Positions 34,378 to 42,947 of a stretch of DNA of 64,000 nt are shown here, piece after piece. Made by a program: the position numbers and the translations under genes. The notes beneath the pieces were generated by a model. That model saw only the letters and a program-made list of their open reading frames with translations, had not been told where the DNA came from and did not search any database. This stretch comes from Pseudomonas reactans (GTDB lineage Bacteria > Pseudomonadota > Gammaproteobacteria > Pseudomonadales > Pseudomonadaceae), in contig NZ_JACAPG010000014.1 of assembly GCF_013385825.1 (NCBI RefSeq), positions 434,001 through 498,000 on the forward strand, read 5' to 3'. Within the stretch, counting starts at the first letter, position 1; the number at the start of each line of letters is the position of its first letter.

Positions 34378-36119
34378 TTCGCAGCCTCGTGACCTTACTG
34401 GGCCCGGCCCATGCCCCGCGCCTCTACCGTTACCTGGCGTGGCTGGTGACCAGCGCCGTGCTGCAAGGCCTGGCCGTGGCGCTGCTGGTGCCGATCCTGC
34501 ACGCGTTGTTCGCTGGTGACCTGCCCAAAGCCACCGCCTGGCTGGCGGGCCTGGCGGGGATGGTGGTGCTGACCTGCATAGCCCACTACCAGCAGGCCAT
34601 GAAGGGCTTCGCCCTGGCCTTGCTGGTGCTGACGACCTTGCATGATCGCCTCGGCCAGCACCTGGTCAGCCTGCCGTTAGGCTGGTTCAACTCGGAAAAG
34701 GTCGGGCGCCTGTCACGCAGCGCTACCAGCGGCACGTTGATGGTCACCGGTTTGTTTGCCCATTACCTGGGGCCGGTGGTGTCCGGGGTAGTGGTGCCGG
34801 CCACCGTGGCGCTGACGCTGTTCGTGTTCGACTGGCGCCTGGGCCTGACGGCTGTGTTGTGTGCGCCGCTGATCTACTTCACCCATCATTGGTCGGCCGC
34901 CGCCATCGGCAGCAACGATGCGCGAGTGGAAGCCGCCGCGACCCTGGCCGGTAACCGCGTGGTGGAGTTCGCTCGCTATCAGCAAGTGCTGCGCGCGTTT
35001 GGCCGCACCCAGGACGGCTACACGCCGTTACAGGCGGCCAATCAGACGCAAAAGCTGGCGGGTGGTTCGATGCTGTCGCAGACCTTCCCCAAGCTGCTCG
35101 CCGGTGGTTTGACCGTGCAACTGGCCTTTGCGCTGCTGGTCGGCGTGGGCATTGCCCTGGCGGCTCACGGTGAAATCGATGCGATCCAACTGGTGGCCCT
35201 GCTCGCCCTGGCAGCGCGATTCGTGGGGCCATTGGCCGAAGCGGCAGCACGCAGCGGCCTGTTGCGCATGGCCGGCAACGACCTGGATCAACTGGTGGGT
35301 ATCCTGCGTGAGCCGCCGTTGCCCGAACCCGCCGTCAGCCTGCCCCTGTCAGCACCCGGCAGCCTGGCCTTCGAACACGTGAGCTTCGCCTACCCGAGTG
35401 GCCCGACGGTGTTGCGCGACCTGACCTTCAGCGCACCGGCGCATTCGATGACCGCGATTGTCGGCGCGTCGGGCTCGGGCAAGACCACCGTCACCCGCCT
35501 GTTGATGCGCTTTTTCGACACCACGGCGGGCAGCGTCAAGGTCGGCGGCGTGGACGTGCGCGAGCTGTCCAACGCGGCGCTGATGGCGCAACTGTCGCTG
35601 GTGATGCAGGACGTGTACCTGTTCGACGACAGCCTCGAAGCGAATATCCGCGTCGGCAGCCCGGACGCCAGTGCCCGCGACGTCGCCGAAGCGGCACGGC
35701 TGGCCGGTGTCGATGAAATCGTCGCCCGCCTGCCGCAAGGCTGGAACACACCGGTGGGCGAAGGTGGCGCATCGTTGTCCGGCGGTGAGCGCCAGCGCGT
35801 GTCCCTGGCGCGCGCCTTGCTCAAGCGTGCGCCCATCGTGCTGCTGGACGAAGCCACCGCCGCGCTCGACCCACACAACGAAGCCTTCGTGCAGGCCGCG
35901 ATTCAACGCCTGATGCAACACTCGACCGTGCTGGTGATCGCCCATCGTTTGCCGACCATCATGGCCGCCGACCAGATCCTGGTCCTGGACGAAGGTCGCC
36001 TGGTGGAATCAGGCACCCACGCGCACCTGCTCAGCCTCAACGGTCGTTACGCCGGGTTCTGGCATGACCGTCAGCGCGCCGGTGGCTGGCGCCTGAAGGC
36101 GCAGGCCCAGCCATGCTGA
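34374..36119 (+). CDS. ABC transporter, membrane-ATPase half-transporter 2 (PchI/YbtQ-like)
   Basis: Partner of the preceding gene, 581 residues when started at GTG 34374, which overlaps the previous stop (GTGA) and has GGAG eight bases upstream; a longer frame from GTG 34332 is less likely. Six membrane helices precede an ATPase with canonical Walker A GASGSGKTT, signature LSGGERQRVSLARAL and Walker B IVLLDEATAALD. With its partner it should form an inner-membrane siderophore transporter. Its stop overlaps the next ATG, continuing the coupled operon. Confidence 0.88.
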   Translation: MIRSLVTLLGPAHAPRLYRYLAWLVTSAVLQGLAVALLVPILHALFAGDLPKATAWLAGLAGMVVLTCIAHYQQAMKGFALALLVLTTLHDRLGQHLVSLPLGWFNSEKVGRLSRSATSGTLMVTGLFAHYLGPVVSGVVVPATVALTLFVFDWRLGLTAVLCAPLIYFTHHWSAAAIGSNDARVEAAATLAGNRVVEFARYQQVLRAFGRTQDGYTPLQAANQTQKLAGGSMLSQTFPKLLAGGLTVQLAFALLVGVGIALAAHGEIDAIQLVALLALAARFVGPLAEAAARSGLLRMAGNDLDQLVGILREPPLPEPAVSLPLSAPGSLAFEHVSFAYPSGPTVLRDLTFSAPAHSMTAIVGASGSGKTTVTRLLMRFFDTTAGSVKVGGVDVRELSNAALMAQLSLVMQDVYLFDDSLEANIRVGSPDASARDVAEAARLAGVDEIVARLPQGWNTPVGEGGASLSGGERQRVSLARALLKRAPIVLLDEATAALDPHNEAFVQAAIQRLMQHSTVLVIAHRLPTIMAADQILVLDEGRLVESGTHAHLLSLNGRYAGFWHDRQRAGGWRLKAQAQPC

Positions 36120-37216
36120 TCGGGGTGCTGGGCGCCAGTGGCGACGTCGGCCTGGCCAGCGCACAGGCCTTGTTGAGCCTGGGCCTGCAGCACCTGCGCC
36201 TGGGCGGGCGTGACGCGCACAACGGCGCGCGCTGCCTGGCGCAGCTCCAGCAGCAATGGCCCGACGCACGCCTGCAATGGGTCGCCGTGGATTTCAACGA
36301 CACACCAGCCCTGGCCAGGTTCGCCCGTGGCTGCGACGTGCTGCTCAACTGCGCCGGCCCCGCCTGGCGCGTGGCGGACCGTGTCGCGCAGGCCGCCTTG
36401 AACGCCGATGCGCATTACGTCGACGCCGCGGGCGATATCCAGCTCGACCCGGCTTTATGGCGCGGGCGCAGCGCGGTGCTTGGCGCGGGCCTGCAACCGG
36501 GCCTCAGCGGCCTGCTGCCACGCTGGCTGGCGCTGCAGGGGTTTACACGGGTGCTGGGGCTGAACAGCTATTTCGGTCTGCGTGATCGCTTCACGGCGGT
36601 CGCCGCCGACGACTTCCTGCAAGGGGCGGTAGACGGCTCCAGCGAGCCCTTGGCGGCCTGGAACAACGGCCGTTGCAGCCGCGCACTGCGACGTAGGCGC
36701 GACGTGCTGCTGCCGTGTTTCCCCGGGCCGGTGCATGTGCTGCCCTACCTGAACCGGGAAGGCGAACGCTTGGCCAGGGACCTGCGCCTGGAAACAGGCC
36801 AGTGGTTCAACGTGATGACCGACGGCCATGTACTCAAGGCCCTCGACCAGGCGCACAGCCTGCCGCGTGCCAAAGCGGTGCAACGCTTATGCACGGCCAG
36901 CCAGCTGGACCTCAGTGGCCAGCCACCCTTTGTCACGTTGTTGCTGCAACTCGATGGCCTCTGCGACGGCCAAGCCTGCACCCGCAGCCTGGTCGTCAGC
37001 GGCACGGGCAATGCGGCCCTGACCGGCGCCATGGCGGCAGTCACGGTGGTGAGTGTGCTCGAAGGCGAAATCCGCCCGGGCTGCCATGACGCCGCTTACG
37101 CGTTGCCGCCCGCCGCCAGCCTTGAGCGCCTGCAACGCACTCAGGCGATCCGCACACTGACCCTGCTGGACCACCCGCTCGAACACCTGCAACACGCCGA
37201 AGAAGGTTGCCTATGA
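36113..37216 (+). CDS. Saccharopine-dehydrogenase-like reductase (possible PchK-type)
   Basis: NAD(P)H-dependent oxidoreductase of 367 residues with an N-terminal Rossmann motif GVLGASGDVGLASA and a second landmark DVLLNCAGPAWRVADRV. It belongs to the saccharopine dehydrogenase-like fold, not to the Gfo/Idh family of PchG. From memory, the reductase PchK of enantio-pyochelin clusters sits at this same place after pchEFHI and differs from PchG, so this may be its counterpart, reducing a thiazoline ring on the assembly line to a thiazolidine. A PchG-family reductase is also encoded in the same operon (41086). The ATG overlaps the end of the previous gene by seven bases. Confidence 0.7.
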   Translation: MLIGVLGASGDVGLASAQALLSLGLQHLRLGGRDAHNGARCLAQLQQQWPDARLQWVAVDFNDTPALARFARGCDVLLNCAGPAWRVADRVAQAALNADAHYVDAAGDIQLDPALWRGRSAVLGAGLQPGLSGLLPRWLALQGFTRVLGLNSYFGLRDRFTAVAADDFLQGAVDGSSEPLAAWNNGRCSRALRRRRDVLLPCFPGPVHVLPYLNREGERLARDLRLETGQWFNVMTDGHVLKALDQAHSLPRAKAVQRLCTASQLDLSGQPPFVTLLLQLDGLCDGQACTRSLVVSGTGNAALTGAMAAVTVVSVLEGEIRPGCHDAAYALPPAASLERLQRTQAIRTLTLLDHPLEHLQHAEEGCL

Positions 37217-38247
37217 ACACCGCCCTTAACGCACTGGAACAACTGAGCCTGGGCGTCATGGCCGACGTGCTCCTGCGTACCCAGGCCTTGCCGATGCAGG
37301 CCTGGCGAACCGCCGCACAGCTTAACCAAGCGCTGGGCACCGCACCGCGCCACGCCTGGATCGTGCGGCGCTGGCTGGCTGCGTTGTCGCGTACCAAAGC
37401 CGTGCAGGTAGACGGCGAGCGGTTGGCCTGGAATGGCTCGCCGCCTCAAGCCGCCCTCGGCGATTTGCCAGGGTTGTATGCCGAGCTGGGTTTCCCGCCG
37501 AGCATGGCGCAACTCCATGCCCAGGTCATCGAGTGCCTGCCCGAGTTGCTGCGCGACCGCCTCGCCCTGGCGCCGTTGTTGGTGCTCGCCGGGGATCCGG
37601 TGGCGGTACTCGGCGCGTACCAGCACAACCACTTCACCGCCGCAATCAATCAGGTGCTTGCGGCGCGTGCGCGGGAAACCCGCGCCGCCGACGACGTGTT
37701 GCAGGTGCTGGAGCTCGGCGGCGGTGCCGGCTGTACCACGCGTGCCGTACTGGCAGCCTTGGAGGACCGTGAAAAAGCTTATCGCTTCACTGATATCAGC
37801 TCACTGTTCACCGGCGTGGCTCGGCGCGAATTGCGTCTGGAGCCCGGTATGCAATTCGACCTGCTCGACCTGGACCGCGACTTCAGCGAGCAAGGCATCG
37901 CGCCCCGCAGCCAAGACCTGGTGATCGCCGGCAACGTGCTGCACAACGCCTGCGACCTGCCGCGCAGCCTGGCGCGAATCCGCGCCTGCCTGCGCGACGG
38001 CGGCACCTTGCTGTTCAGCGAATCCATCGCCGACAACCCGGCGATGCTGACCTTCATGCACCTGTTGCTCTCACCCCCAGCCGGCGCGCCGCTACGGACC
38101 ACCGATGAGGTGTTCATGCCACCCGACGCCTGGCGCCAGGCCTTGCACGTGGCGGGTTTTGAGTTGACCGACCTATGGCCCGCCGCGAGCGACCCGCTGG
38201 CCGCCGCCGGGCAACGCCTGTTCCATGCCACCGGAGTTTCCCGATGA
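37213..38247 (+). CDS. Free-standing NRPS-type methyltransferase 1
   Basis: SAM-dependent methyltransferase, 344 residues. The SAM site is VLELGGGAGCTTRAVLAAL, preceded by a helical part with YQHNHFTAAINQVLAAR that aligns with RYNNHSIAALINRLA in the methyltransferase insert of NRPS 2. After it come DLVIAGNVLHNACDLPRSLARI and GGTLLFSES, also as in the insert. It therefore looks like a relative of the embedded NRPS/PKS methyltransferase domains that works in trans, probably on a carrier-bound thiazoline intermediate (C-methylation) or on the phenol or a thiazolidine nitrogen. ATG at 37213 follows AAGAAGG by six bases and overlaps the previous stop. Confidence 0.82.
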   Translation: MNTALNALEQLSLGVMADVLLRTQALPMQAWRTAAQLNQALGTAPRHAWIVRRWLAALSRTKAVQVDGERLAWNGSPPQAALGDLPGLYAELGFPPSMAQLHAQVIECLPELLRDRLALAPLLVLAGDPVAVLGAYQHNHFTAAINQVLAARARETRAADDVLQVLELGGGAGCTTRAVLAALEDREKAYRFTDISSLFTGVARRELRLEPGMQFDLLDLDRDFSEQGIAPRSQDLVIAGNVLHNACDLPRSLARIRACLRDGGTLLFSESIADNPAMLTFMHLLLSPPAGAPLRTTDEVFMPPDAWRQALHVAGFELTDLWPAASDPLAAAGQRLFHATGVSR

Positions 38248-39914
38248 ACGTCGACACCCTGTTGATCGACCTGCCCACTGCGCCCTGGCAACTGCCTGCG
38301 TTTACCGACCTGGGCGTTCATCAGTTGGCGCCCGCGCGGCTGCTGGCCTTGCTTGAGCGCCAGCGCCCCGCTGTGGTGATGATGAGCGCCGAGCAGTTGG
38401 AACGTCTGCTGGATTTCCCCGCACTGTCGTTGAGTGATTTGAGCCACCTGCAACAGGTGCTGTTCGTCAGCCACCGTCCGGGTGACTGGCAGCTCGCGGA
38501 GCGTGCGGCGGCGCAACTCGATTGCCGCGTGCAAGGTTTCACCGAGCAATGGCACGACTTGGCCAGCGTCAAGCTGGCGCATCAACGCTGGCGTGAACGC
38601 GCCCTGGGCCATCCTCAAGTCAGTGCCGTTGCCCTGCACGGCCAGACGCTGTTCGTGGTGCCGCGTCCCTACCCGAGCAGGCCGGTGGACGATCAGCTGG
38701 CCGCAACCGAGGCCGCCCTCGACCAAGCCTTCGAACCCGCGCAACTGGTGGAGGCGGTGCGACTCAATGATCGACTGGGTCACGCCGCGCTCCTCTCCAT
38801 GCTCAATGGGCTTGAGCAGTGTGGGTTGCTGCCGGCACCGCTCAATGATGTGGCCCACAGCCTGGCACTGGCGGGCATTGCCCCTGGCCACCGGCCGTTG
38901 ATTGCGCGCTGGCTGGATGTGCTGCAAGCCCAAGGCCTGATGCGACGCGTCGCCGATCGGTTGCAACCCACCCTCGACGCGAATGCCTGGAGCGATATCG
39001 CCCTGGAAGGTATTTGGACGCAGTTGAGCGTGGACTGGGCGCGCAATACCGGCGGCAACGGCACCCTCGACTACGCGCGGGAGAATGCGCGGCAGTTGCC
39101 GTCGTTGATGCGTGGCGAGTCTGCGGCGGTGCACCTGTTGTTTCCCGAAGGCCGCACCGAACGCGCGGCGGCGCTGTACCGCGAGAGCCTCGCAGCGCAA
39201 TACCAGCACCGCGCCGTCGCGCACTGGATCGGCGCCTGGGCTGCACGCCAACCGGCCGGTGTGCCGCTGCGCGTGCTGGAAGTCGGCGCGGGCACCGGGT
39301 CCACCACCCAAGCGGTGTTGCCCGCCTTGGCGAATGCCAGCGTGGACTATCTGTGCACCGACGTGTCGCGCTACTTCAGCGAGCAAGCTGCCGAGCGGCT
39401 GAAGGACTGGCCATGGGTGCGTCACGGCGTGTTCGACATCGACCGCCCGGCGCTGGCCCAGGGTTATCCCAGCCAGAGCTGGGACTTGATCGTTGCCGGG
39501 GGCGTGCTGAATGCCGCCCGCGACACCGAGCGCTCCCTGGCCACACTGCTCGCTTTGCTCAAGCCGGGCGGCTGGCTGGTGTTCAGCGAACCGACCCAGG
39601 AGGAATTCTGGGTGATGGCCTCCCAGGCTATCATGCTCAACCAGGCCAGCGACGAACGCCAGCTCAGCAGCGCAACCTTCCTCGACCTGTCGCAGTGGCA
39701 AAGCGCATTGGCGCGAGCCGGATTCCACGGCAACCGCAGCCTGCCCGCCGCCACACACCCGCTGGCGCGCCTGGGCCATCGCGTATTCGTGGCCCAGGTC
39801 CCGGCCCAACGCCTTAGCCGCGCCGCACTGGCGGCCCACCTGGAAGACCCCGAATTGCAGCTTGAGCTGCTCGACCATTTGCCCGACCTCAGCACCGCCA
39901 AGGACTTGCCATGA
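38244..39914 (+). CDS. Free-standing NRPS-type methyltransferase 2 with extended N-terminus
   Basis: A 556-residue protein. Residues about 330-500 form a SAM methyltransferase (VLEVGAGTGSTTQAVLPAL, DLIVAGGVLNAARDTERSL, GGWLVFSEPTQEE) that closely follows the methyltransferase insert of NRPS 2, including the shared stretch GGWLVFSEPT and the lead-in QYQHRAVAHWI. The N-terminal 200 residues lack adenylation core motifs but could be a remnant of the A-domain part surrounding such inserts; the C-terminal 50 residues (RLSRAALAAHLEDPELQLELLDHL) look like the matching return segment. It reads as a methyltransferase excised from an NRPS module. It should methylate the assembly-line intermediate in trans. 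ATG at 38244 follows GGAG; ends coupled on both sides. Confidence 0.82.
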   Translation: MNVDTLLIDLPTAPWQLPAFTDLGVHQLAPARLLALLERQRPAVVMMSAEQLERLLDFPALSLSDLSHLQQVLFVSHRPGDWQLAERAAAQLDCRVQGFTEQWHDLASVKLAHQRWRERALGHPQVSAVALHGQTLFVVPRPYPSRPVDDQLAATEAALDQAFEPAQLVEAVRLNDRLGHAALLSMLNGLEQCGLLPAPLNDVAHSLALAGIAPGHRPLIARWLDVLQAQGLMRRVADRLQPTLDANAWSDIALEGIWTQLSVDWARNTGGNGTLDYARENARQLPSLMRGESAAVHLLFPEGRTERAAALYRESLAAQYQHRAVAHWIGAWAARQPAGVPLRVLEVGAGTGSTTQAVLPALANASVDYLCTDVSRYFSEQAAERLKDWPWVRHGVFDIDRPALAQGYPSQSWDLIVAGGVLNAARDTERSLATLLALLKPGGWLVFSEPTQEEFWVMASQAIMLNQASDERQLSSATFLDLSQWQSALARAGFHGNRSLPAATHPLARLGHRVFVAQVPAQRLSRAALAAHLEDPELQLELLDHLPDLSTAKDLP

Positions 39915-41089
39915 CCCCGCTGGCCTACCCGTTCAACCGCTTCACCGACCTCAAGCTGGCGGAGCCCTATCGCCATGCCCAGCAGGCACCGGGGCTGTTG
40001 CGCATTCAGATGCCTATCGGCGCCCCCGCCTGGCTCGCCACTCGCTATGACGACGTACGCCTGGTGCTCGGTGACCGGCGCTTCAGCCGCAGCGAAGCGT
40101 TTCGCCGCGACGATAGCCCGCGTGCCTTCCCACGCATCGCCGGCGGCATCGTGATGATGGACCCGCCGCAACTCACGCGAATCCGCTCGCGCGCCGCCCA
40201 GGCTTTCACCCGTCGCCGCGTCGAAGCCCTGCGCCCCCACGCCCGTGACTACGCCCATCAGTTGATCGACCGCATGCTCGCCGCTGGCCCGCCGGCCGAT
40301 CTGGTCAACGACTACGCCTTGCCGCTGCCCCTGGCACTGATCTGCGAACTGCTGGGGCTGCCGGTGCAGGACCGTGATCGCTTCAAGGTGTGGAACGACT
40401 CCCTGCTGTCGACCCGCCCTGAAGACGCGGATCAGACCCAGCGTCACTTGGGCGAACTGGCCGCATACATCAAAGACCTGGTGGCCGAACGTCGACGCGA
40501 ACCACGCGATGACTTCATGACCGCCCTGACCCAGGCCGACGAAAAAGGCGAGTCCCTCAACGAGGAGCAATTGCTGCTGTTGTGCATTGCGATCCTGGTC
40601 GCCGGTTACGAAGGCAGTGCCTCGCAGATCCCCAACTTTATCCAGGTGCTGCTGGACAATCCGGCGCAGTGGCAACAGCTCAAGGCCGATCCCGAGCAGA
40701 TACCGCAGGCGGTCGAAGAGCTGCTGCGCTACATCCCGCTGGCCTCGGCGGCGATGTTTGTGCACTACGCGCTGGAAGACATTCAGGTCGGTGAAACCCT
40801 GGTGCGCCAGGGCGACGCGGTGTTCGCCTCGATCGGCGCCGCCAACCATGACCCGGCCCGCTTTGAAAACCCACAGGCGCTGGACCTGCAACGGGATGCC
40901 AGCGGCCATTTCGGTTTTGGCCACGGCCTGCATCACTGCATCGGCTCAGCCCTGGCGCGGGTCGAGTTGCAGGAGGCGCTGCACGCCCTGGTGGTGCGGA
41001 TGCCCAGCCTGCAGCGCTGTGGTGATGTGCAATGGAAAACCGCCACATTCTTTCGCGGCGCCCACTGCCTGCCGGTGACCTGGTCATGA
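39911..41089 (+). CDS. Cytochrome P450
   Basis: Soluble bacterial class I P450 of 392 residues. The heme-binding loop is FGHGLHHCIGSALARVE with the axial Cys; the K-helix ExxR is in VEELLRYIP. The I-helix reads LVAGYEGSASQ: the acid (Glu) of the usual AG-x-D/E-T motif is present but the proton-relay Thr is Gly. It needs ferredoxin partners, which are not encoded in the operon. A P450 is not part of the pyochelin, enantio-pyochelin or yersiniabactin pathways; likely jobs are oxidation of a thiazoline to a thiazole, hydroxylation of the aryl ring or a methyl group, or decarboxylative chemistry. These are guesses. Coupled by ATGA to the methyltransferase before it. Confidence 0.93.
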   Translation: MTPLAYPFNRFTDLKLAEPYRHAQQAPGLLRIQMPIGAPAWLATRYDDVRLVLGDRRFSRSEAFRRDDSPRAFPRIAGGIVMMDPPQLTRIRSRAAQAFTRRRVEALRPHARDYAHQLIDRMLAAGPPADLVNDYALPLPLALICELLGLPVQDRDRFKVWNDSLLSTRPEDADQTQRHLGELAAYIKDLVAERRREPRDDFMTALTQADEKGESLNEEQLLLLCIAILVAGYEGSASQIPNFIQVLLDNPAQWQQLKADPEQIPQAVEELLRYIPLASAAMFVHYALEDIQVGETLVRQGDAVFASIGAANHDPARFENPQALDLQRDASGHFGFGHGLHHCIGSALARVELQEALHALVVRMPSLQRCGDVQWKTATFFRGAHCLPVTWS

Positions 41090-42231
41090 GCCGCCCGACT
41101 GCACGCAAACGCGTGATCGTCGCCGGCACTGCATTTGGTCGTATCTACCTGCAAGCGGTGGCACGCGCCCAGGCCGACTATGAACTGGTGGGCATCCTGT
41201 CACGCGGCAATGCCTACTCGCGCGCCTGCGCCGCGCACTATGGCGTGCCGTTGTACGAGGCGGTGGAGCAAGTGCCGGATGACGTCGACATCGCCTGCGT
41301 GGTGGTGCGCTCCGGCGCCACAGGCGGCGCCGGCAGCGAGCTGGCCCAGCAACTGCTGCGGCGCGGCATCCACGTGCTGCAGGAACACCCGGTGCACCAC
41401 CGCGAAATCGCGGCGTGCATGCAGGCCGCTCGTCAAGGCCAGGCAGCCTACGCGGTGAACACGCTGTACCCGAACATCCTCGCGATCCGGCGTTTTCTCG
41501 CCGTGGCCGGGTACCTGCGCGAGCAGCAAGGGCTGGCGTACATCGACGCGGCCTGCAACAGCCAGGTGGCGTACCCGCTGCTGGACATTCTCGGGCGCCT
41601 GGCCGGTGGCCTGCGGCCCTGGGTGTTCGCGGCGCCCGCCACCGGGGTCGGGACGCAGCCTTTCACGCGGTTCAACGCGAGTTTCAACGGGGTGCCAATC
41701 AGCCTGCGTATCCAGAACCAGGTGCACCCCCAGGACCCGGACAACCATTCCTTCCTGTTGCATCGCCTCGAAGTGGGCTGCGAAGCCGGCGTGCTGAGCC
41801 TGGGCGACACCCATGGCCCGGTGCTGTGGAACCCGCGCCTGCATGCCCCACGGGACAACACCGACCGCCTGATCATGGCCGGCCCAAGCAGCGAACGCCT
41901 GGCCGGGCCGACGATGGTGGTGCTCGACCCGCAGCTCCCCGCGAGCTACCACCAGGTGTTCAACCAGCTCTGGCCCGACGCGGTCAGCCTTGCGCTGGGT
42001 GAACTGTGCCGCGATATCGACGACCCCGCACGCCGCCTGCGCAGCGGTGTGTGGGCGACCGAGGTGTCCATGGCCTGGCGCGAAATGAACGGCCTGATCG
42101 GCATGCCCGAACTGATCGAGCCACCGGTGCCGCGTGCGCTGCCACTGGCTGAACTCCACGCGCGTGCCGACGCCGTGCAACCCCCTTGCGGTGACGACAC
42201 CGCTCAACTGCTGGGAGCCCTGCCGTTTTGA
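41086..42231 (+). CDS. Thiazolinyl imide reductase (PchG/Irp3 family)
   Basis: NAD(P)H-dependent reductase of the Gfo/Idh-like thiazolinyl imide reductase family, 381 residues. N-terminal Rossmann region KRVIVAGTAFGRIYLQAVARA, followed by LVGILSRGNAYSRACAAHYGVPLY and the family signature region HVLQEHPVHHREIAACMQAARQ. PchG and Irp3 reduce one carrier-bound thiazoline to the thiazolidine ring of pyochelin and yersiniabactin. The start at MSRPTARKR (41086) overlaps the P450 stop and is chosen over an in-frame ATG at 41032 inside the P450 gene. Together with the PchK-like protein this gives two imine reductases of different families in one operon. Confidence 0.88.
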   Translation: MSRPTARKRVIVAGTAFGRIYLQAVARAQADYELVGILSRGNAYSRACAAHYGVPLYEAVEQVPDDVDIACVVVRSGATGGAGSELAQQLLRRGIHVLQEHPVHHREIAACMQAARQGQAAYAVNTLYPNILAIRRFLAVAGYLREQQGLAYIDAACNSQVAYPLLDILGRLAGGLRPWVFAAPATGVGTQPFTRFNASFNGVPISLRIQNQVHPQDPDNHSFLLHRLEVGCEAGVLSLGDTHGPVLWNPRLHAPRDNTDRLIMAGPSSERLAGPTMVVLDPQLPASYHQVFNQLWPDAVSLALGELCRDIDDPARRLRSGVWATEVSMAWREMNGLIGMPELIEPPVPRALPLAELHARADAVQPPCGDDTAQLLGALPF

Positions 42232-42947
42232 ACACTGCTCAACCCTCTTCCGCTTGCAGCCATGTGCTGCTGTGGGTGCGTGACTTGCACCAGGCCGTGG
42301 CGAATTTTCGCGCCGCCGGCTTCGAGGTCACTTACGCCACCGCCGAAGCCAGCGCGCAACACGCGCACATCTGGTTCAGCCAAGGGCCGATCATCGAACT
42401 ATTGACCACGCCGCGCCATGCCTGGCTGTTCAAGTGGCCCATCGACTGCCTGGCCGGCCGGGGGGCCGGGCGACGCATGTTGCGTTGGGCCGCACAAGGC
42501 GAAGGCTTCTGCGACCTGGCCCTGCTGTGCGAAGACCCGGTCCTGGCGCCTCGCCTCAAGGGCCTGGCGGCTTGCGGCGTGAGCATGGGACGTACGGTGA
42601 ACTGGCGGCGCATCTGCGCCGATGGCAGCCAGACGCGCTTTCGTTTCGTGTACCCGCGCCATGATCGCTTGCCCTTCCTGGTCACGCCCTACTCACCGTC
42701 CCAGCACCCGGCGCACAGGGTCCACCCGAATGGCGCTACCGGGTTGGCCGCGATTCATTTGGGTGTACACCCCGAGGATAGAACCGCCCTCGACCTGCTG
42801 GCCGGCGATGATCCGCTGCTGCGCCTGCAACCGGCCACGCACACCGGCGTACAGGCGGTGCAAATCACCGGCCTTGCGCACCCGCTGAATCTGCACGGTG
42901 CCCAGTTGCTGGGCTGCCCGACTGCCCAAGGAGATTGCCATGCTTGA
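42228..42947 (+). CDS. VOC-fold (glyoxalase-like) protein
   Basis: A 239-residue protein of the vicinal oxygen chelate superfamily (glyoxalase/dioxygenase/resistance-protein fold): HVLLWVRDLHQAVANFRAAGFEVTYA at the N-terminus is the typical first module, with a second related module around residues 160-239 (GLAAIHLGVHPEDRTALDLL). The start is a TTG at 42228 overlapping the previous stop (TTGA), with GGGAG eleven bases upstream; the next good start would cut the fold. VOC proteins can be metal-dependent enzymes or binding proteins for self-protection (as for bleomycin). Its presence inside a siderophore operon is unusual and no role is known to me: a tailoring enzyme or a product-binding protein are both possible. 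Confidence 0.72.
   Translation: MNTAQPSSACSHVLLWVRDLHQAVANFRAAGFEVTYATAEASAQHAHIWFSQGPIIELLTTPRHAWLFKWPIDCLAGRGAGRRMLRWAAQGEGFCDLALLCEDPVLAPRLKGLAACGVSMGRTVNWRRICADGSQTRFRFVYPRHDRLPFLVTPYSPSQHPAHRVHPNGATGLAAIHLGVHPEDRTALDLLAGDDPLLRLQPATHTGVQAVQITGLAHPLNLHGAQLLGCPTAQGDCHA

Noticed and set aside
36113..37216. Reading the saccharopine-dehydrogenase-like gene as a lysine-metabolism enzyme
   Set aside because: It is translationally coupled inside the siderophore operon and lies where the reductase of related clusters is found.
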